Below are positions 1 through 11,116 of a stretch of 64,000 nucleotides of DNA, in pieces (positions within the stretch are counted from its first letter, which is position 1; every line of letters begins with the position of its first letter). The notes under the pieces are model-generated. The model made no database searches, was not told the DNA's origin, and saw only the letters and a list, made by a program, of their open reading frames with translations. The stretch is from Pseudomonas mohnii. GTDB lineage: Bacteria > Pseudomonadota > Gammaproteobacteria > Pseudomonadales > Pseudomonadaceae. The position numbers and the translations under genes were made by a program. The stretch lies in NCBI RefSeq assembly GCF_900105115.1, contig NZ_FNRV01000001.1, forward strand, positions 2,775,501 through 2,839,500, given 5' to 3'.

Positions 1-416
1 TGATAGCGCTGCGGGTCCTGCGGCGCCGGCACTTCCAGTTCGGCCAGGGCCGTCACATGGTCATGGGTCAGTTCCCAGGTCTCATCGGTATACAGGTTTT
101 TCTGCGTCCCCAGAAACCCGTCGAACATCCGGTGCGGACTGACGGCAGGGTTGATCAACAGGGCTTTGAGGCCATGGCGTTCGGCCAAGTGAGTCGCATA
201 GTAGCCGCCGAGTGAGCTGCCGACCAGCAGTGGCCGTCCGAGCGCCTCAATCGCTTGCTCCAGCTGACCGATGGCTTCGCGGGGATGGTGATGCAAGGCC
301 GGCACGCGCAATCGATCGCTCAAGCCCAGACGCTCCATCACTTCGCTCAACTGAGTGGCCTTTTTCGACGCAGGCGCGCTGTTGAACCCGTGGATATAAA
401 GGATCGAGCCGGACAT
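1..416 (-). CDS. yqiA: YqiA-type alpha/beta-hydrolase esterase, C-terminus outside window
   Basis: The N-terminal 138 codons of a small alpha/beta hydrolase are visible, running off the left edge. The protein opens MSGSILYIHGFNSAP, the HGF oxyanion-hole motif of this family near residues 9-11. A nucleophile elbow GSSLGG puts the serine at residue 68. YqiA proteins are short esterases of about 190-200 residues whose physiological substrate is unclear. In gamma-proteobacteria they sit between cpdA and parE, and cpdA is indeed immediately upstream here on the same strand, separated by about 180 bases that hold a REP-like element. The start at 416 fits the family length. The catalytic Asp and His would lie beyond the window. 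Confidence 0.88.
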   Translation of the reverse strand, partial: MSGSILYIHGFNSAPASKKATQLSEVMERLGLSDRLRVPALHHHPREAIGQLEQAIEALGRPLLVGSSLGGYYATHLAERHGLKALLINPAVSPHRMFDGFLGTQKNLYTDETWELTHDHVTALAELEVPAPQDPQRY

Positions 417-508
417 TTGAACTCCCTGTGCGTCGGATAAAGAGGCGGAGTTTACAGGGTGTCGGGGGAATCGGGGATACCCGTGAAATCGGGTCGCCCG
501 GGCGGACG

Positions 509-574
509 CCTTCGCGAGCGAGCTCGCTTGCACAATGGATCTGCACCGCTCACGAAGCCCTGCTCGCGAAGGCC
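509..574. repeat. REP-like doublet, degenerate
   Basis: Two inverted arms (TTCGCGAGCGAGCTCGCTTG and the facing TGCTCGCGAAGG) lie between cpdA and yqiA. They match the repetitive extragenic palindromes found elsewhere in this window but have lost the outer TGTAGGA/TCCTACA ends. Confidence 0.6.
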
Positions 575-596
575 GCAATGTGATCTTGGGGAATGA

Positions 597-1412
597 TTAA
601 TAGCCGTTGGAGCTGTAATCGATCTGGAAGTCGAAACCGGTGACGCGCTCCACTCCGGTTTCGAGCTGGCCATCCGGCAACAGCCGCAGCCAGCGATACC
701 CCGGCGCTTGCTCCCCGACCATGAAATCATCGCTGCCCGGTTCGAACTGAATGCAGGTCGAAGGCGAAGCGATCAAACGCACATCATTACGCCATTGATC
801 GACTTCCTGATGCACGTGCCCCCAAAGTACGGCGCGCACCTGTGGAAAACGGTCCAGCACAGCAAACAACGCCTCGGGATTACGCAGCCCGATCGGCTCC
901 ATCCAGGCACAATCGATCGACACTGGATGGTGGTGGAAGCACACCAGGTGATGACGCTCCGGCGTTTCACTCAACGAGCTCGCCAGCAGTTGCAACTGTT
1001 CGTCCTGCAAATACCCCGGCACCGAGCCCGGCACGGCCGAATCAAGCAGCGTGATCCGCCAATTGCCGATGTCGACCACCGATTCCAGCAACGCGCTCTG
1101 CACCGCCGCCTCGGCCATGATCAACGGCTCGTCGTGGTTACCGGGAATCCAGCGGGCTGGCGCACCGAGTTGCCCGGTCAGGTCGCGAAACCGCTGGTAA
1201 GACTCCAGCGTGCCGTCCTGCGACAGATCACCCGTGGCCAGGATCAGGTCGATCTGCGGCTGTTGCTGGCGTACCAGCTCGATGACTCTTTGCAGGCTGT
1301 CGCAGGTATTCATGCCCAGCAGCGTGCCATCCGCCTCGGCGAACAGATGGCTGTCGGAAATTTGCACCAGAAACGCCGGATCGGCGGCACTCAATGTGGA
1401 TACGCTCGGCAA
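597..1412 (-). CDS. cpdA: 3',5'-cyclic-AMP phosphodiesterase CpdA, probable TTG start
   Basis: This is a class III metallophosphoesterase of about 271 residues that hydrolyses cAMP to AMP and so tunes CRP/Vfr-type signalling. The metal ligands appear in family order: DSH near the N-terminus, GDLSQDG, GNHDE, HHHP and GHVHQE. The open frame extends to an ATG at 1457, but the family usually begins just before PSVST. A TTG at 1412 has a well placed GGGAGAACACC in front of it, so I chose that start; the alternative adds 15 residues. The gene lies between a DUF1249 gene and yqiA, the usual neighbourhood, and is probably cotranscribed with nudF upstream. Confidence 0.92.
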   Translation of the reverse strand: MPSVSTLSAADPAFLVQISDSHLFAEADGTLLGMNTCDSLQRVIELVRQQQPQIDLILATGDLSQDGTLESYQRFRDLTGQLGAPARWIPGNHDEPLIMAEAAVQSALLESVVDIGNWRITLLDSAVPGSVPGYLQDEQLQLLASSLSETPERHHLVCFHHHPVSIDCAWMEPIGLRNPEALFAVLDRFPQVRAVLWGHVHQEVDQWRNDVRLIASPSTCIQFEPGSDDFMVGEQAPGYRWLRLLPDGQLETGVERVTGFDFQIDYSSNGY

Positions 1413-1524
1413 GGTGTTCTCCCAGGGCGTGATCACGGGAATGGATGAATGGCGCAATTATGCTGGGGGACGACCTAAAGGGGAAACCTGTGAACCTGAC
1501 GCAGTTCACAACTGCGGCTCACAA

Positions 1525-1977
1525 TTAACGTACGACTTCGTACTCGTGCCCCAACGCCAGGCAATGGCTCAACCATTCGCCCAGAAACATGTTCAGTTGG
1601 GCTTTTTCATCCGGCTGGTGCATCGAGGCGTTCGGGTAAGGATAGATGCCACGAAAGCGCCGCGCATGTTCGGCGCTGACCACTTCGGCCATGCAGGCGT
1701 CGTGGTAGACCTGTACTTCCAGTTGCGGCACCGGCAGCCACGGCAGGCTGTGTTCCTGGCGCACTTGCAGGGTCGTGGTGTACGGACAGACTTGCAGCAC
1801 TTCCAGCGCCAGCACCCCGAGCATCTGATCGCCATGGGTCACGGCGATGCGCCGCGCGGCCGGCTCGTTGCGCATGTCCGGCAGCAGTCGCATCAGTCGC
1901 GCGTAGTTCGCCTCGCAGGACGCTTGCAGCCCCACCAGATCTACCCGATAGCGATCGCGCAGCTTGTTTACGACCAT
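1525..1977 (-). CDS. DUF1249 (YqiB-like) protein
   Basis: A 150-residue soluble protein starting MVVNKLRDRYRVDLVG, followed by a conserved ANYARLMRLLPDMR segment typical of the DUF1249/YqiB family. The family has no established biochemical function; it is conserved next to nudF and cpdA in many gamma-proteobacteria. Its start overlaps the end of nudF by 10 bases, which implies translational coupling. The standard length of the family is about 140-150 residues, so the gene appears intact. No signal peptide or membrane segment is visible. Confidence 0.88.
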   Translation of the reverse strand: MVVNKLRDRYRVDLVGLQASCEANYARLMRLLPDMRNEPAARRIAVTHGDQMLGVLALEVLQVCPYTTTLQVRQEHSLPWLPVPQLEVQVYHDACMAEVVSAEHARRFRGIYPYPNASMHQPDEKAQLNMFLGEWLSHCLALGHEYEVVR

Positions 1978-2585
1978 AACCCCCTCACTTCAACGCGATT
2001 CAAAGCCAGCCATTGCAAGGCAATGATGCTTGGTGCGTTGGCAATACGTCCGTCGCGTACGGCCTGCAGGGCATCTTCAAAGGCCCAGACCGAGACGCGG
2101 ATATCTTCTGCTTCTTCCTCCAGCCCATGCAGGCCGCCGACCCCGATTGTCTCGCAACGCCCCAGGTACAAATGCACGAATTCATTGCTGCCGCCCGGCG
2201 ATGGAAAATATTGGGTGATCGGCCACAGCGCCCCGAAAACAAGCCCAGCTTCCTCCTGCCCTTCGCGGCGAGCAACTTCTTCCGGTACTTCTTCCTTGTC
2301 GATCAGACCAGCGACCAGTTCGATCAACCAGGGATTGTCGGTCTTGCCCATGGCGCCGACGCGGAACTGCTCGATCAGCACCACTTCATCGCGCTGCGGA
2401 TCGTAAGGCAGCACGCACACGGCATCATGGCGCACGAACACTTCACGATTGATCTCGCGACTCATGCCACCGGCGAACAATTCGTGGCGCAAGTGCAGGC
2501 GATCAAGCTTGTAGAAGCCCTGGTAGCACTGTTCGCGCCGAACGATATCAACGGCGGTCGGAGTGGCGGTGGCAAAATCAGTCAT
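1968..2585 (-). CDS. nudF: ADP-ribose pyrophosphatase, Nudix family
   Basis: A 205-residue Nudix hydrolase expected to cleave ADP-ribose to AMP and ribose 5-phosphate. The Nudix box runs from the G of GLIDKEE to REGQEEAGL, matching GX5EX7REUXEEXGU except that the usual aliphatic residue after RE is glycine. After the box comes YFPSPGGSNE, characteristic of the ADP-ribose-specific subfamily. The full family length is present. It is the first gene of the minus-strand group nudF-DUF1249-cpdA-yqiA and overlaps the next gene by 10 bases. Confidence 0.93.
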   Translation of the reverse strand: MTDFATATPTAVDIVRREQCYQGFYKLDRLHLRHELFAGGMSREINREVFVRHDAVCVLPYDPQRDEVVLIEQFRVGAMGKTDNPWLIELVAGLIDKEEVPEEVARREGQEEAGLVFGALWPITQYFPSPGGSNEFVHLYLGRCETIGVGGLHGLEEEAEDIRVSVWAFEDALQAVRDGRIANAPSIIALQWLALNRVEVRGLWS

Positions 2586-2799
2586 GACAATCCTCGTTAC
2601 TGCTAATCCTGTACGAGGCTCCCACCTCGACTTCGCGCCATCCTAACGCGCCGGAGACCTTTGATGCAGCCCCTTTCCCGTCAGCGGGATAGACGGTGAG
2701 GGCGAAACCCACTCTAATTAGCTTAGTGGCGAACTGACTGCTTCGTTGACAGTCGAAGCGGGTAACTTTTCGCCTTTCCCAGTTTTATGAAGGACAACC
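2586..2799. promoter_or_regulatory. Divergent intergenic region with overlapping hairpins
   Basis: This 214-base region separates nudF from a divergent lipoprotein gene. GACTG (2736-2740) can pair with CAGTC (2750-2754), and GCTTCG (2740-2745) with CGAAGC (2754-2759); the two stems exclude one another. A further CCACT/AGTGG pairing lies just upstream. A ribosome binding site (AAGGA) precedes the ATG at 2800. No promoter could be assigned with confidence. Confidence 0.3.
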
Positions 2800-3546
2800 A
2801 TGTCGCTTTTTAAAATCGCCTCCGTGGCCGCCATCGCCCTGACCCTGGGTGCCTGCCAGAGTCTGTTCCAGCCCAACTATCGGGCGCCGCTGGAAACCAC
2901 TCGCGACGCCTCCGAACAGCTCAAGCCTGGCTGCAAGGATCAGGATTGCCCGCTGGTGAATATTGATATCGTGCACTTCCCGGCCGAACCTACGCTTGAC
3001 GGCATCATCGAAAAACGCCTGCTGCAAATGACCCGCACCTCGCCCGATGCCCCCGTGGCGCCGACACTGGCCGCGTATCGCGAACAGTTTTTGCGCACCG
3101 CCGGCCCGCGCAACAGCAGTTATTTGCAATCGAAAGTACGCGAGCAGCATGACGGCCTGGTGATTGTCGAACTGTCCAGCTACCTGGACAACGGCGGCGC
3201 CCATGGGATTCCGGGCCGCGGCTTCATCAACTACTCACGTCAACAACATAAGGTGCTGACGCTGTCGGACATGCTGGTGCCGGGACAGGAAGACGCGTTC
3301 TGGAAAGCCGCGCAGGTGGCGCACAACAGCTGGCTGATCAGCACCAAGCTCGATCAGGAACCGGAGTTCGTGAAGAGCTGGCCGTTCCAGAAAACCCAGA
3401 ACGTGGCGCTGACCTATGGTGGGGTGATCCTCAAGTACGAAACCAGCAGCATCGCGCCTTACGCGCTGGGCCATGTCGAACTGAAGATCCCCTACCCTCG
3501 CCTTAACGGCATCATCAAGCCCGAGCTGTTTCCCGGCCGTAACTGA
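2800..3546 (+). CDS. RsiV-like (DUF3298) lipoprotein
   Basis: A 248-residue lipoprotein. The N-terminus has a positively charged start, a hydrophobic stretch and the lipobox LGAC, so Cys19 should be the lipidated residue. The mature part contains the segment SSYLDNGGAHGIPG, typical of DUF3298 domains as in the anti-sigma factor RsiV and related secreted proteins; some RsiV-type domains bind lysozyme. No cytoplasmic or transmembrane anti-sigma segment is present, so an anti-sigma role is not supported. The 3' end overlaps the convergent cytX gene by 32 bases. Its function is unknown. Confidence 0.85.
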   Translation: MSLFKIASVAAIALTLGACQSLFQPNYRAPLETTRDASEQLKPGCKDQDCPLVNIDIVHFPAEPTLDGIIEKRLLQMTRTSPDAPVAPTLAAYREQFLRTAGPRNSSYLQSKVREQHDGLVIVELSSYLDNGGAHGIPGRGFINYSRQQHKVLTLSDMLVPGQEDAFWKAAQVAHNSWLISTKLDQEPEFVKSWPFQKTQNVALTYGGVILKYETSSIAPYALGHVELKIPYPRLNGIIKPELFPGRN

Positions 3547-4807
3547 AGGCCCGGCCCAGCACGAGTTGCAGCAGCCCTGCCAGCACCAGCGCCGGCAGGG
3601 TTGCGCCGATGTCCGGATACAGATTGGCCAGCAGATGGTAGGTGCTGATCCCGCCCAGCCAGGCCAGCAGCGCCGGCCAGCGCAAAGCGGCTGACGCGAC
3701 CTGGCCACTGCGTTTGCGCAGGATGAAGTGGTCCACCAGCACCACGCCGAACAGCGGCGCAAACACTGAACCGATCAATAACAGGAAGTTCTGGTACTGA
3801 GCCAAGGGTGCCAGCAAGGCGATCAAGGTGCAGACCACCCCGATGGCCAACGCCAGGTGCTCGACCTTCCAGCGCAACAGAATCCCGCTGGACACCGCCG
3901 CCGAGTGAATGTCGGCAAAGGCGTTCTCTGATTCATCCAGCAAAATCAGCAGCAACGGAATCCCCAGGCCTGCACCGGCCAGAGCCAGCAGCAAGGCATT
4001 GACTTCACCGCTCGGCGCGAACGCCAGGGTGTAGGCCACGCCCAGGCTCATCAGCCAGAAGTTGCCGATAAAGAAACCGATCGCGGTGCCCCCGAATACG
4101 TTTTTCGCCCGCTTGCCGAAACGCGAGTAGTCGGCGATCAGCGGCAGCCACGACAGCGGCATGGCAATCGCGATGTCGAAGCCCACGGCGAACGGCATCG
4201 AGCCATCACCGGCCTGCGCCCACAAGCCCGCCAGATCAGCCTTGGCGAACAGGTTCCAGGTCAGCCAGGTGCACGCGGCCAACAGCAGCCAGATGCCCCA
4301 TTTGCGCAGGATCTGGCGCACGAACGTCAACGGGCCGCTGACCGCCAACAAGGTCGCCAGCGCACCGAAGAACAGCGTCCACAGCATCGGATGGGACAGC
4401 AGGCTGCCTTCGCTGAAGGCCCGCGCGCCCAACAGGCTGGCGGCATCGCGCATGACGATGATTTCGAACGAGCCCCAACCGATCAGTTGCAGCAGGTTCA
4501 ACACCGCCGGCAGGCTGGCGCCTTTGGCGCCGAGGCTGAGTTTGAGCGCGGCCATCGACGACAGGCCGGTATCGCTGCCGATCACGCCAACCGCGGCCAG
4601 CAGCAGAACGCCGACCAGCGTGCCTAGAAAAATCGCCAGCAACGAGCCGGACAGCCCCAAACCTGGCGCCAACAGCGCACCGGTCTGCAGCACCATCAGG
4701 CCGATGCCGAGGGAGAACCACAGGGAAAACAGATCACGGCCGCCGAACACACGCCTGTCAGACGGCACCGCGATATCGGGGGAGTAAGTGCTGGGTTGAA
4801 TGCTCAA
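3515..4807 (-). CDS. cytX: Hydroxymethylpyrimidine/cytosine-type permease CytX
   Basis: A 430-residue, very hydrophobic protein of the NCS1 nucleobase:cation symporter family with about twelve predicted membrane helices. Features include RDLFSLWFSLGIGLMVLQTG near the N-terminus and the helix-breaking SWLPLIADYSRF segment in the middle, both typical of this family. CytX members are linked to thiamine genes and are predicted to import the pyrimidine precursor HMP. Here the gene lies directly downstream of thiC on the same strand, supporting that role. A REP doublet fills the gap between the two genes. Confidence 0.9.
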   Translation of the reverse strand: MSIQPSTYSPDIAVPSDRRVFGGRDLFSLWFSLGIGLMVLQTGALLAPGLGLSGSLLAIFLGTLVGVLLLAAVGVIGSDTGLSSMAALKLSLGAKGASLPAVLNLLQLIGWGSFEIIVMRDAASLLGARAFSEGSLLSHPMLWTLFFGALATLLAVSGPLTFVRQILRKWGIWLLLAACTWLTWNLFAKADLAGLWAQAGDGSMPFAVGFDIAIAMPLSWLPLIADYSRFGKRAKNVFGGTAIGFFIGNFWLMSLGVAYTLAFAPSGEVNALLLALAGAGLGIPLLLILLDESENAFADIHSAAVSSGILLRWKVEHLALAIGVVCTLIALLAPLAQYQNFLLLIGSVFAPLFGVVLVDHFILRKRSGQVASAALRWPALLAWLGGISTYHLLANLYPDIGATLPALVLAGLLQLVLGRAFSYGRETARA

Positions 4808-4848
4808 GGGTGTTATCTCAGAGGGACATTTGTTGTTGTGTTGACCGC

Positions 4849-4925
4849 TATCGCCAGCAGGCTGGCTCCCACAAGGGACTTGTGGCGTTCACAAATCCAG
4901 TGTGGGAGCCAGCCTGCTCGCGATG
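4849..4925. repeat. REP doublet between thiC and cytX
   Basis: Inverted arms ATCGCCAGCAGGCTGGCTCC and GGAGCCAGCCTGCTCGCGAT face each other about 30 bases apart. A second hairpin GGGGCCTGTAGGCCCC follows at about 4924-4940. They lie in the thiC-cytX gap and may stabilise the upstream transcript or reduce read-through into cytX. Confidence 0.8.
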
Positions 4926-4956
4926 GGGCCTGTAGGCCCCACCCTTTCAGGTCAGG

Positions 4957-7311
<2,355 letters not shown>

Positions 7312-8748
7312 ATGCTGCGCAAACTCTCACTGGCCCTGGCCGTGTCTTGTGCGTCCAATGGAATGGCCTGGGCAGAAGCGCCCTTATCCAACAAAACCGA
7401 TCTGGTCAGCGTCTATCAGGAAGCGGTGAACAACAACGCCGATCTCGCCGCCGCCATGGCCCAATACGGTGCCCAGAAGGAAGTCGTGCCCCAGGCCCGC
7501 GCCGGCCTGCTGCCTAATCTCTCGGGTGGCGCGCAAGTGTCCAGCGCGCGCACCTCGCTCGATCAGCCGTCGACCACCGCCAACCGCAATGCTCATTCAT
7601 ACCAGGCCACGCTGGCGCAGCCGTTGTTCCGTGCCGATCGCTGGTTCCAGTTCCAGGCCGCCAAGGACGTCAATGAGCAGGCCGCGCTGCAACTCTCGGC
7701 AACCGAGCAGAACCTGATCCTGCAAACCGCCAACAGTTACTTCAACGTACTGCGCAGCCAGGACAACCTGGCCTCGACCAAGGCCGAGGAAGCCGCGTTC
7801 AAACGCCAGCTCGATCAGTCCAATGAGCGCTTCGATGTCGGTCTCTCGGACAAGACCGACGTGCTCAACTCACAAGCCAGCTACGACACCGCACGCGCCA
7901 ACCGTATCGTCGCGCAGCGCCAGGTGGATGATGCATTTGAAGCGCTGATCACCCTGACCAACCGTCAGTACAACTCGATCCAGGGCATCAGCCACAACCT
8001 GCCGATCCTGCCGCCAGCGCCGAACGATGCCAAGGCCTGGGTCGAAACGGCGGCCAAACAGAACCTCAATCTGTTGGCCAGCAACTACGCCGTCAGCGCT
8101 GCCGAGCAAACCCTCAAGCAGCGCAAGGCCGGCCACGCGCCGACCATTGACGCCGTGGCGAAATACGAAAAAGGCGATAACGACGCCCTGGGCTTCAGCA
8201 ATCCGAACGGCTTTCCCCAACCGTACGGGGGCAACGTCGAGCAAACCTCGGTGGGCCTGCAGCTGAACATCCCGATCTACAGCGGCGGCCTGATCAACTC
8301 CCAGGTGCGCCAATCCTATGCACAACTGGATCAGATCGAGCAGCAACGTGAATCCCTGCGCCGGCAAATCGTCGAAAACACCCGCGACCTGCACCGCGCA
8401 GTGAATACCGACGTCGAACAGGTACAGGCGCGCAAGCAGTCGATCATTTCCAACCAGAGTGCGGTGGAAGCGACCGAAATCGGTTATCAGGTGGGAACAC
8501 GAAACATCGTTGACGTGCTGGATGCGCAGCGCCAGCTGTACACCTCGGTGCGCAACTACAACAACACCCGCTACGACTACATCCTCGACAACCTGCGCCT
8601 CAAGCAACAGGCCGGCACGTTGAACCCGGGAGATTTGCAGGACCTGGCGCGGTGGCTCAAGCCTGACTACAACCCGGACAAGGACTTCCTGCCGCCGGAT
8701 CTGGCCAAGGCAGCGGCTGACCAGTTGAATGCAAGACCGGGTCAGTAA
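7312..8748 (+). CDS. tolC: TolC family outer-membrane efflux channel
   Basis: A 478-residue outer-membrane protein of the TolC type I secretion/efflux family. An N-terminal signal peptide ends near AWAEA (residue 23). Two structurally repeated halves rich in coiled-coil sequence follow, with NSYFNVLRSQDNLA in the first half and the conserved YQVGTRNIVDVLDAQRQLY near residue 395 in the second, both typical of the family. The C-terminus is extended and acidic. It stands alone between thiC and waaA, as most tolC genes do, so it probably partners several inner-membrane systems encoded elsewhere. The Shine-Dalgarno sequence AGGGA precedes the ATG. Confidence 0.95.
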   Translation: MLRKLSLALAVSCASNGMAWAEAPLSNKTDLVSVYQEAVNNNADLAAAMAQYGAQKEVVPQARAGLLPNLSGGAQVSSARTSLDQPSTTANRNAHSYQATLAQPLFRADRWFQFQAAKDVNEQAALQLSATEQNLILQTANSYFNVLRSQDNLASTKAEEAAFKRQLDQSNERFDVGLSDKTDVLNSQASYDTARANRIVAQRQVDDAFEALITLTNRQYNSIQGISHNLPILPPAPNDAKAWVETAAKQNLNLLASNYAVSAAEQTLKQRKAGHAPTIDAVAKYEKGDNDALGFSNPNGFPQPYGGNVEQTSVGLQLNIPIYSGGLINSQVRQSYAQLDQIEQQRESLRRQIVENTRDLHRAVNTDVEQVQARKQSIISNQSAVEATEIGYQVGTRNIVDVLDAQRQLYTSVRNYNNTRYDYILDNLRLKQQAGTLNPGDLQDLARWLKPDYNPDKDFLPPDLAKAAADQLNARPGQ

Positions 8749-8754
8749 CAAAAA

Positions 8755-8813
8755 AGTCCTGGCGAAAGACTTTTGTGGCGAGCGAGCGTGCTCCCTCGCC
8801 ACAATGGGTCAGG
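8755..8813. terminator. Hairpins downstream of tolC
   Basis: AAAAGTC and GACTTTT face each other just after the tolC stop, followed by GTGGCGAG/CTCGCCAC flanking a short loop (about 8775-8803). The first ends in a T run on the plus strand and is a plausible terminator for tolC. The second resembles a common Pseudomonas repeat and could serve waaA, which converges from the right. Confidence 0.55.
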
Positions 8814-8820
8814 AATGGAT

Positions 8821-10101
8821 TCACGCCCGCTCGATCAACCGCCCCAACCCATCCAGCAACCGCTGCAATGCGCCTTGATTGGTGCGCATCACCTTCAACC
8901 CCGCCTCCGCCATCCGCTGCGCATCCCTGGGCAATTCGAACAGACGCTGCACCGCCAGTGCCAACCCTTCGGCATCCTCCACTTCCTGCAACGCCCCGGC
9001 ACTGCGCAACTGCGCGGCGATTTCGAGGAAGTTGAACAGATGTGGACCGCTCAACACTGGCTTGGCCAGCGCCGCCGGTTCCAGCAGGTTGTGCCCGCCA
9101 TTGGGCACCAGGCTGCCACCGACGAAGGCACTGTCGGCCAAGGCATAGAGAAACAGCAATTCGCCCATGGTGTCGCCCAGCAACACTGACGTCGCGGCAG
9201 TGACCGGCTCGCCCGTGGAACGACGGACCGTGGCAAAGCCCTGCTGTCGGCTCAACTCGAACACCGCATTGAAACGCTCGGGATGGCGCGGCACCAGAAT
9301 CAGCAAGGCATCGGGATGGCTCGCCAGCAACTGACGATGGGCCGCCAACACCACCTCGTCTTCGCCCTCGTGGGTACTGGCCGCGATCCACACCGGGCGT
9401 TCCTGCGCCTGCCATTGGGCCCGCAGTTCGGCGGCTCGCTGCAACAGCTGCGGGTCGATGGTCAGGTCGAACTTGATTGAGCCGGTCACCTCAACGGTTG
9501 GCGCCCGGGCCCCCAAATTGCGGAAGCGCTGGGCCTCGGCTTCGGTCTGCACCGCGAACAGGCTCATTTCGGCGAGCATCGGCCCGGTCAGTTTGGCAAA
9601 GCGGCCATAGCCTTTCGCCGAGCGTTCGGACAGGCGCGCATTGGCCAACGCCACGGGAATCCCGCGTTTGGCGCATTCATGGATATGGTTGGGCCACAGT
9701 TCTGTCTCCATGATCACCGCCAACCTTGGCTGGACCCGATCAAGGAAGCGCCGGGCAGCGCACGGCAAGTCGTACGGCAAATAGCAGTGCTGGATGCGTG
9801 GCTCATTGGCAAACATCGCCTGGATGCGCTCCGAGCCGGTCGGGGTCATGCAAGTGACGGTAATCGGCAGTTGTGGATATCGTTGCAGCAAAGCGCGAAT
9901 CATCGGCGCAGCGGCAATGCTCTCGCCCACAGACACCGCGTGCACCCAGAGACCACCCGGCTGCATCGCCGGCATTCCAAAGGAGAAACGCTCGCCAATG
10001 CGCTTGGCATAGGCCGGCGCCTTGCGCGCCCGCAGCCACAGCCGAATCGCTACCAAAGGCAGCCCCAGATAAAACAGCGCGGTATACAGAGTTCTATTCA
10101 T
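8821..10101 (-). CDS. waaA: 3-deoxy-D-manno-octulosonic acid (Kdo) transferase
   Basis: A 426-residue glycosyltransferase that adds Kdo residues to lipid IVA at the inner membrane, the first step of LPS core assembly. It starts MNRTLYTALFYLGLPLVAIR, an N-terminal membrane anchor. Diagnostic blocks follow: GGLWVHAVSVGES, VTCMTPTGSERI, METELWPN and, near the C-terminus, VGGSLVPNGGHNLLEPA. The ORF could extend 31 codons upstream, but that part is the antisense-free tail of the LysR gene, and 10101 gives the family N-terminus. The start overlaps the LysR stop codon by 8 bases. The remaining core genes are clustered 5-27 kb downstream. Confidence 0.97.
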   Translation of the reverse strand: MNRTLYTALFYLGLPLVAIRLWLRARKAPAYAKRIGERFSFGMPAMQPGGLWVHAVSVGESIAAAPMIRALLQRYPQLPITVTCMTPTGSERIQAMFANEPRIQHCYLPYDLPCAARRFLDRVQPRLAVIMETELWPNHIHECAKRGIPVALANARLSERSAKGYGRFAKLTGPMLAEMSLFAVQTEAEAQRFRNLGARAPTVEVTGSIKFDLTIDPQLLQRAAELRAQWQAQERPVWIAASTHEGEDEVVLAAHRQLLASHPDALLILVPRHPERFNAVFELSRQQGFATVRRSTGEPVTAATSVLLGDTMGELLFLYALADSAFVGGSLVPNGGHNLLEPAALAKPVLSGPHLFNFLEIAAQLRSAGALQEVEDAEGLALAVQRLFELPRDAQRMAEAGLKVMRTNQGALQRLLDGLGRLIERA

Positions 10102-11008
10102 GGCGGCGGAGTTTATCGGGTTTTTCGCCGATCGCCTGCAAGTGCACGGCAAAACGTTCTGCCAGCCAGCGAGCCGCCGGACCGAGGGGTTCATCGCGGC
10201 GCCAGACCAGTTCCACCACCAACGCCGGCGGGGTCCACTCGCTGCTCAACTCGACCATTTGCCCCTGATAGGTCGGGTACTGCACCACGTGGCGCGGCAG
10301 CCAGGCCCAGCCGAGGCCGCGCACCAGCCATTCCGCCATCACGTAAAAGCTGTCGGCCCGCCAGACTTGCGGGCTGGCCGGCTCGCTGCCGGGATAGAGG
10401 CTGGACTGGGTCGACATCAGCAGCTGGCGATACCGGGCCAGCGCCTGGCGATCAACCTGAGCCTGCTTCGCCAGCGGGTGGTCGACGCCGCACACGGTGA
10501 CCATTTCCACGCTGCCGAGCACGCGGCGCTCCAGCGCTTCGGGGATCTGGTCGTGAAAAAACAACAAGCCCAGATCGGCGCGACGCTCCACCAGTTTGCG
10601 CGCCACCTCGCCCTGAGCCGCACTGGTCAATTGCACCTCCAGGCTGGGAAAGCGCTCAGCCAGCGCTTCGAAACTTTCGATGACCGGCTGGTAAGGCATG
10701 GCCTCATCCTGAGCCAGACGCAGACGCGCCTCCTGCCCGCGCATCATCGCCAATGCCCGGCCATTGAGGCGCTCACATTGACGCAGCACTTCCCGTGCTT
10801 CTTCCAGCAAGGCGTTGCCGGCTTCGGTGAGTTTTGGCTGTCGACCACTGCTGCGGTCGAACAGGCTGACGCCCAGGTCTTCCTCCAGCAGCGCGATCGA
10901 ACTGCTGACCGCCGACTGCGCCTTGCGCTGGTTCCGTGCCACGGCGGAAAACGAACGTTGCTCCGCCACGCTGACGAACAAGCGCAGCTGCTCCAGGTTC
11001 CATTGCAT
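10094..11008 (-). CDS. LysR-family transcriptional regulator
   Basis: A 304-residue LysR-type regulator. The N-terminal winged helix reads MQWNLEQLRLFVSVAEQRSF, with SAVSSSIALLEEDLGVSLFDR as the recognition helix and wing. A substrate-binding domain follows from about residue 90. I prefer the start at 11008 over the ATG six codons upstream because MQWNLEQL matches the usual LysR N-terminus. It reads away from the divergent SMR efflux gene only 109 bases away, the classic arrangement for a LysR protein controlling its neighbour, so that pump is the likeliest target. It also overlaps waaA by 8 bases, so the two are probably cotranscribed. Confidence 0.93.
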   Translation of the reverse strand: MQWNLEQLRLFVSVAEQRSFSAVARNQRKAQSAVSSSIALLEEDLGVSLFDRSSGRQPKLTEAGNALLEEAREVLRQCERLNGRALAMMRGQEARLRLAQDEAMPYQPVIESFEALAERFPSLEVQLTSAAQGEVARKLVERRADLGLLFFHDQIPEALERRVLGSVEMVTVCGVDHPLAKQAQVDRQALARYRQLLMSTQSSLYPGSEPASPQVWRADSFYVMAEWLVRGLGWAWLPRHVVQYPTYQGQMVELSSEWTPPALVVELVWRRDEPLGPAARWLAERFAVHLQAIGEKPDKLRRHE

Positions 11009-11116
11009 ACTCACGCCCAAACCCATCTCAATAACAGATAGGTAATGACTTTACCGCATCTGACGAATCTCTAGAATGCCACCTCAGAAAGCAACACTTC
11101 ATACGAGGATTGACCC

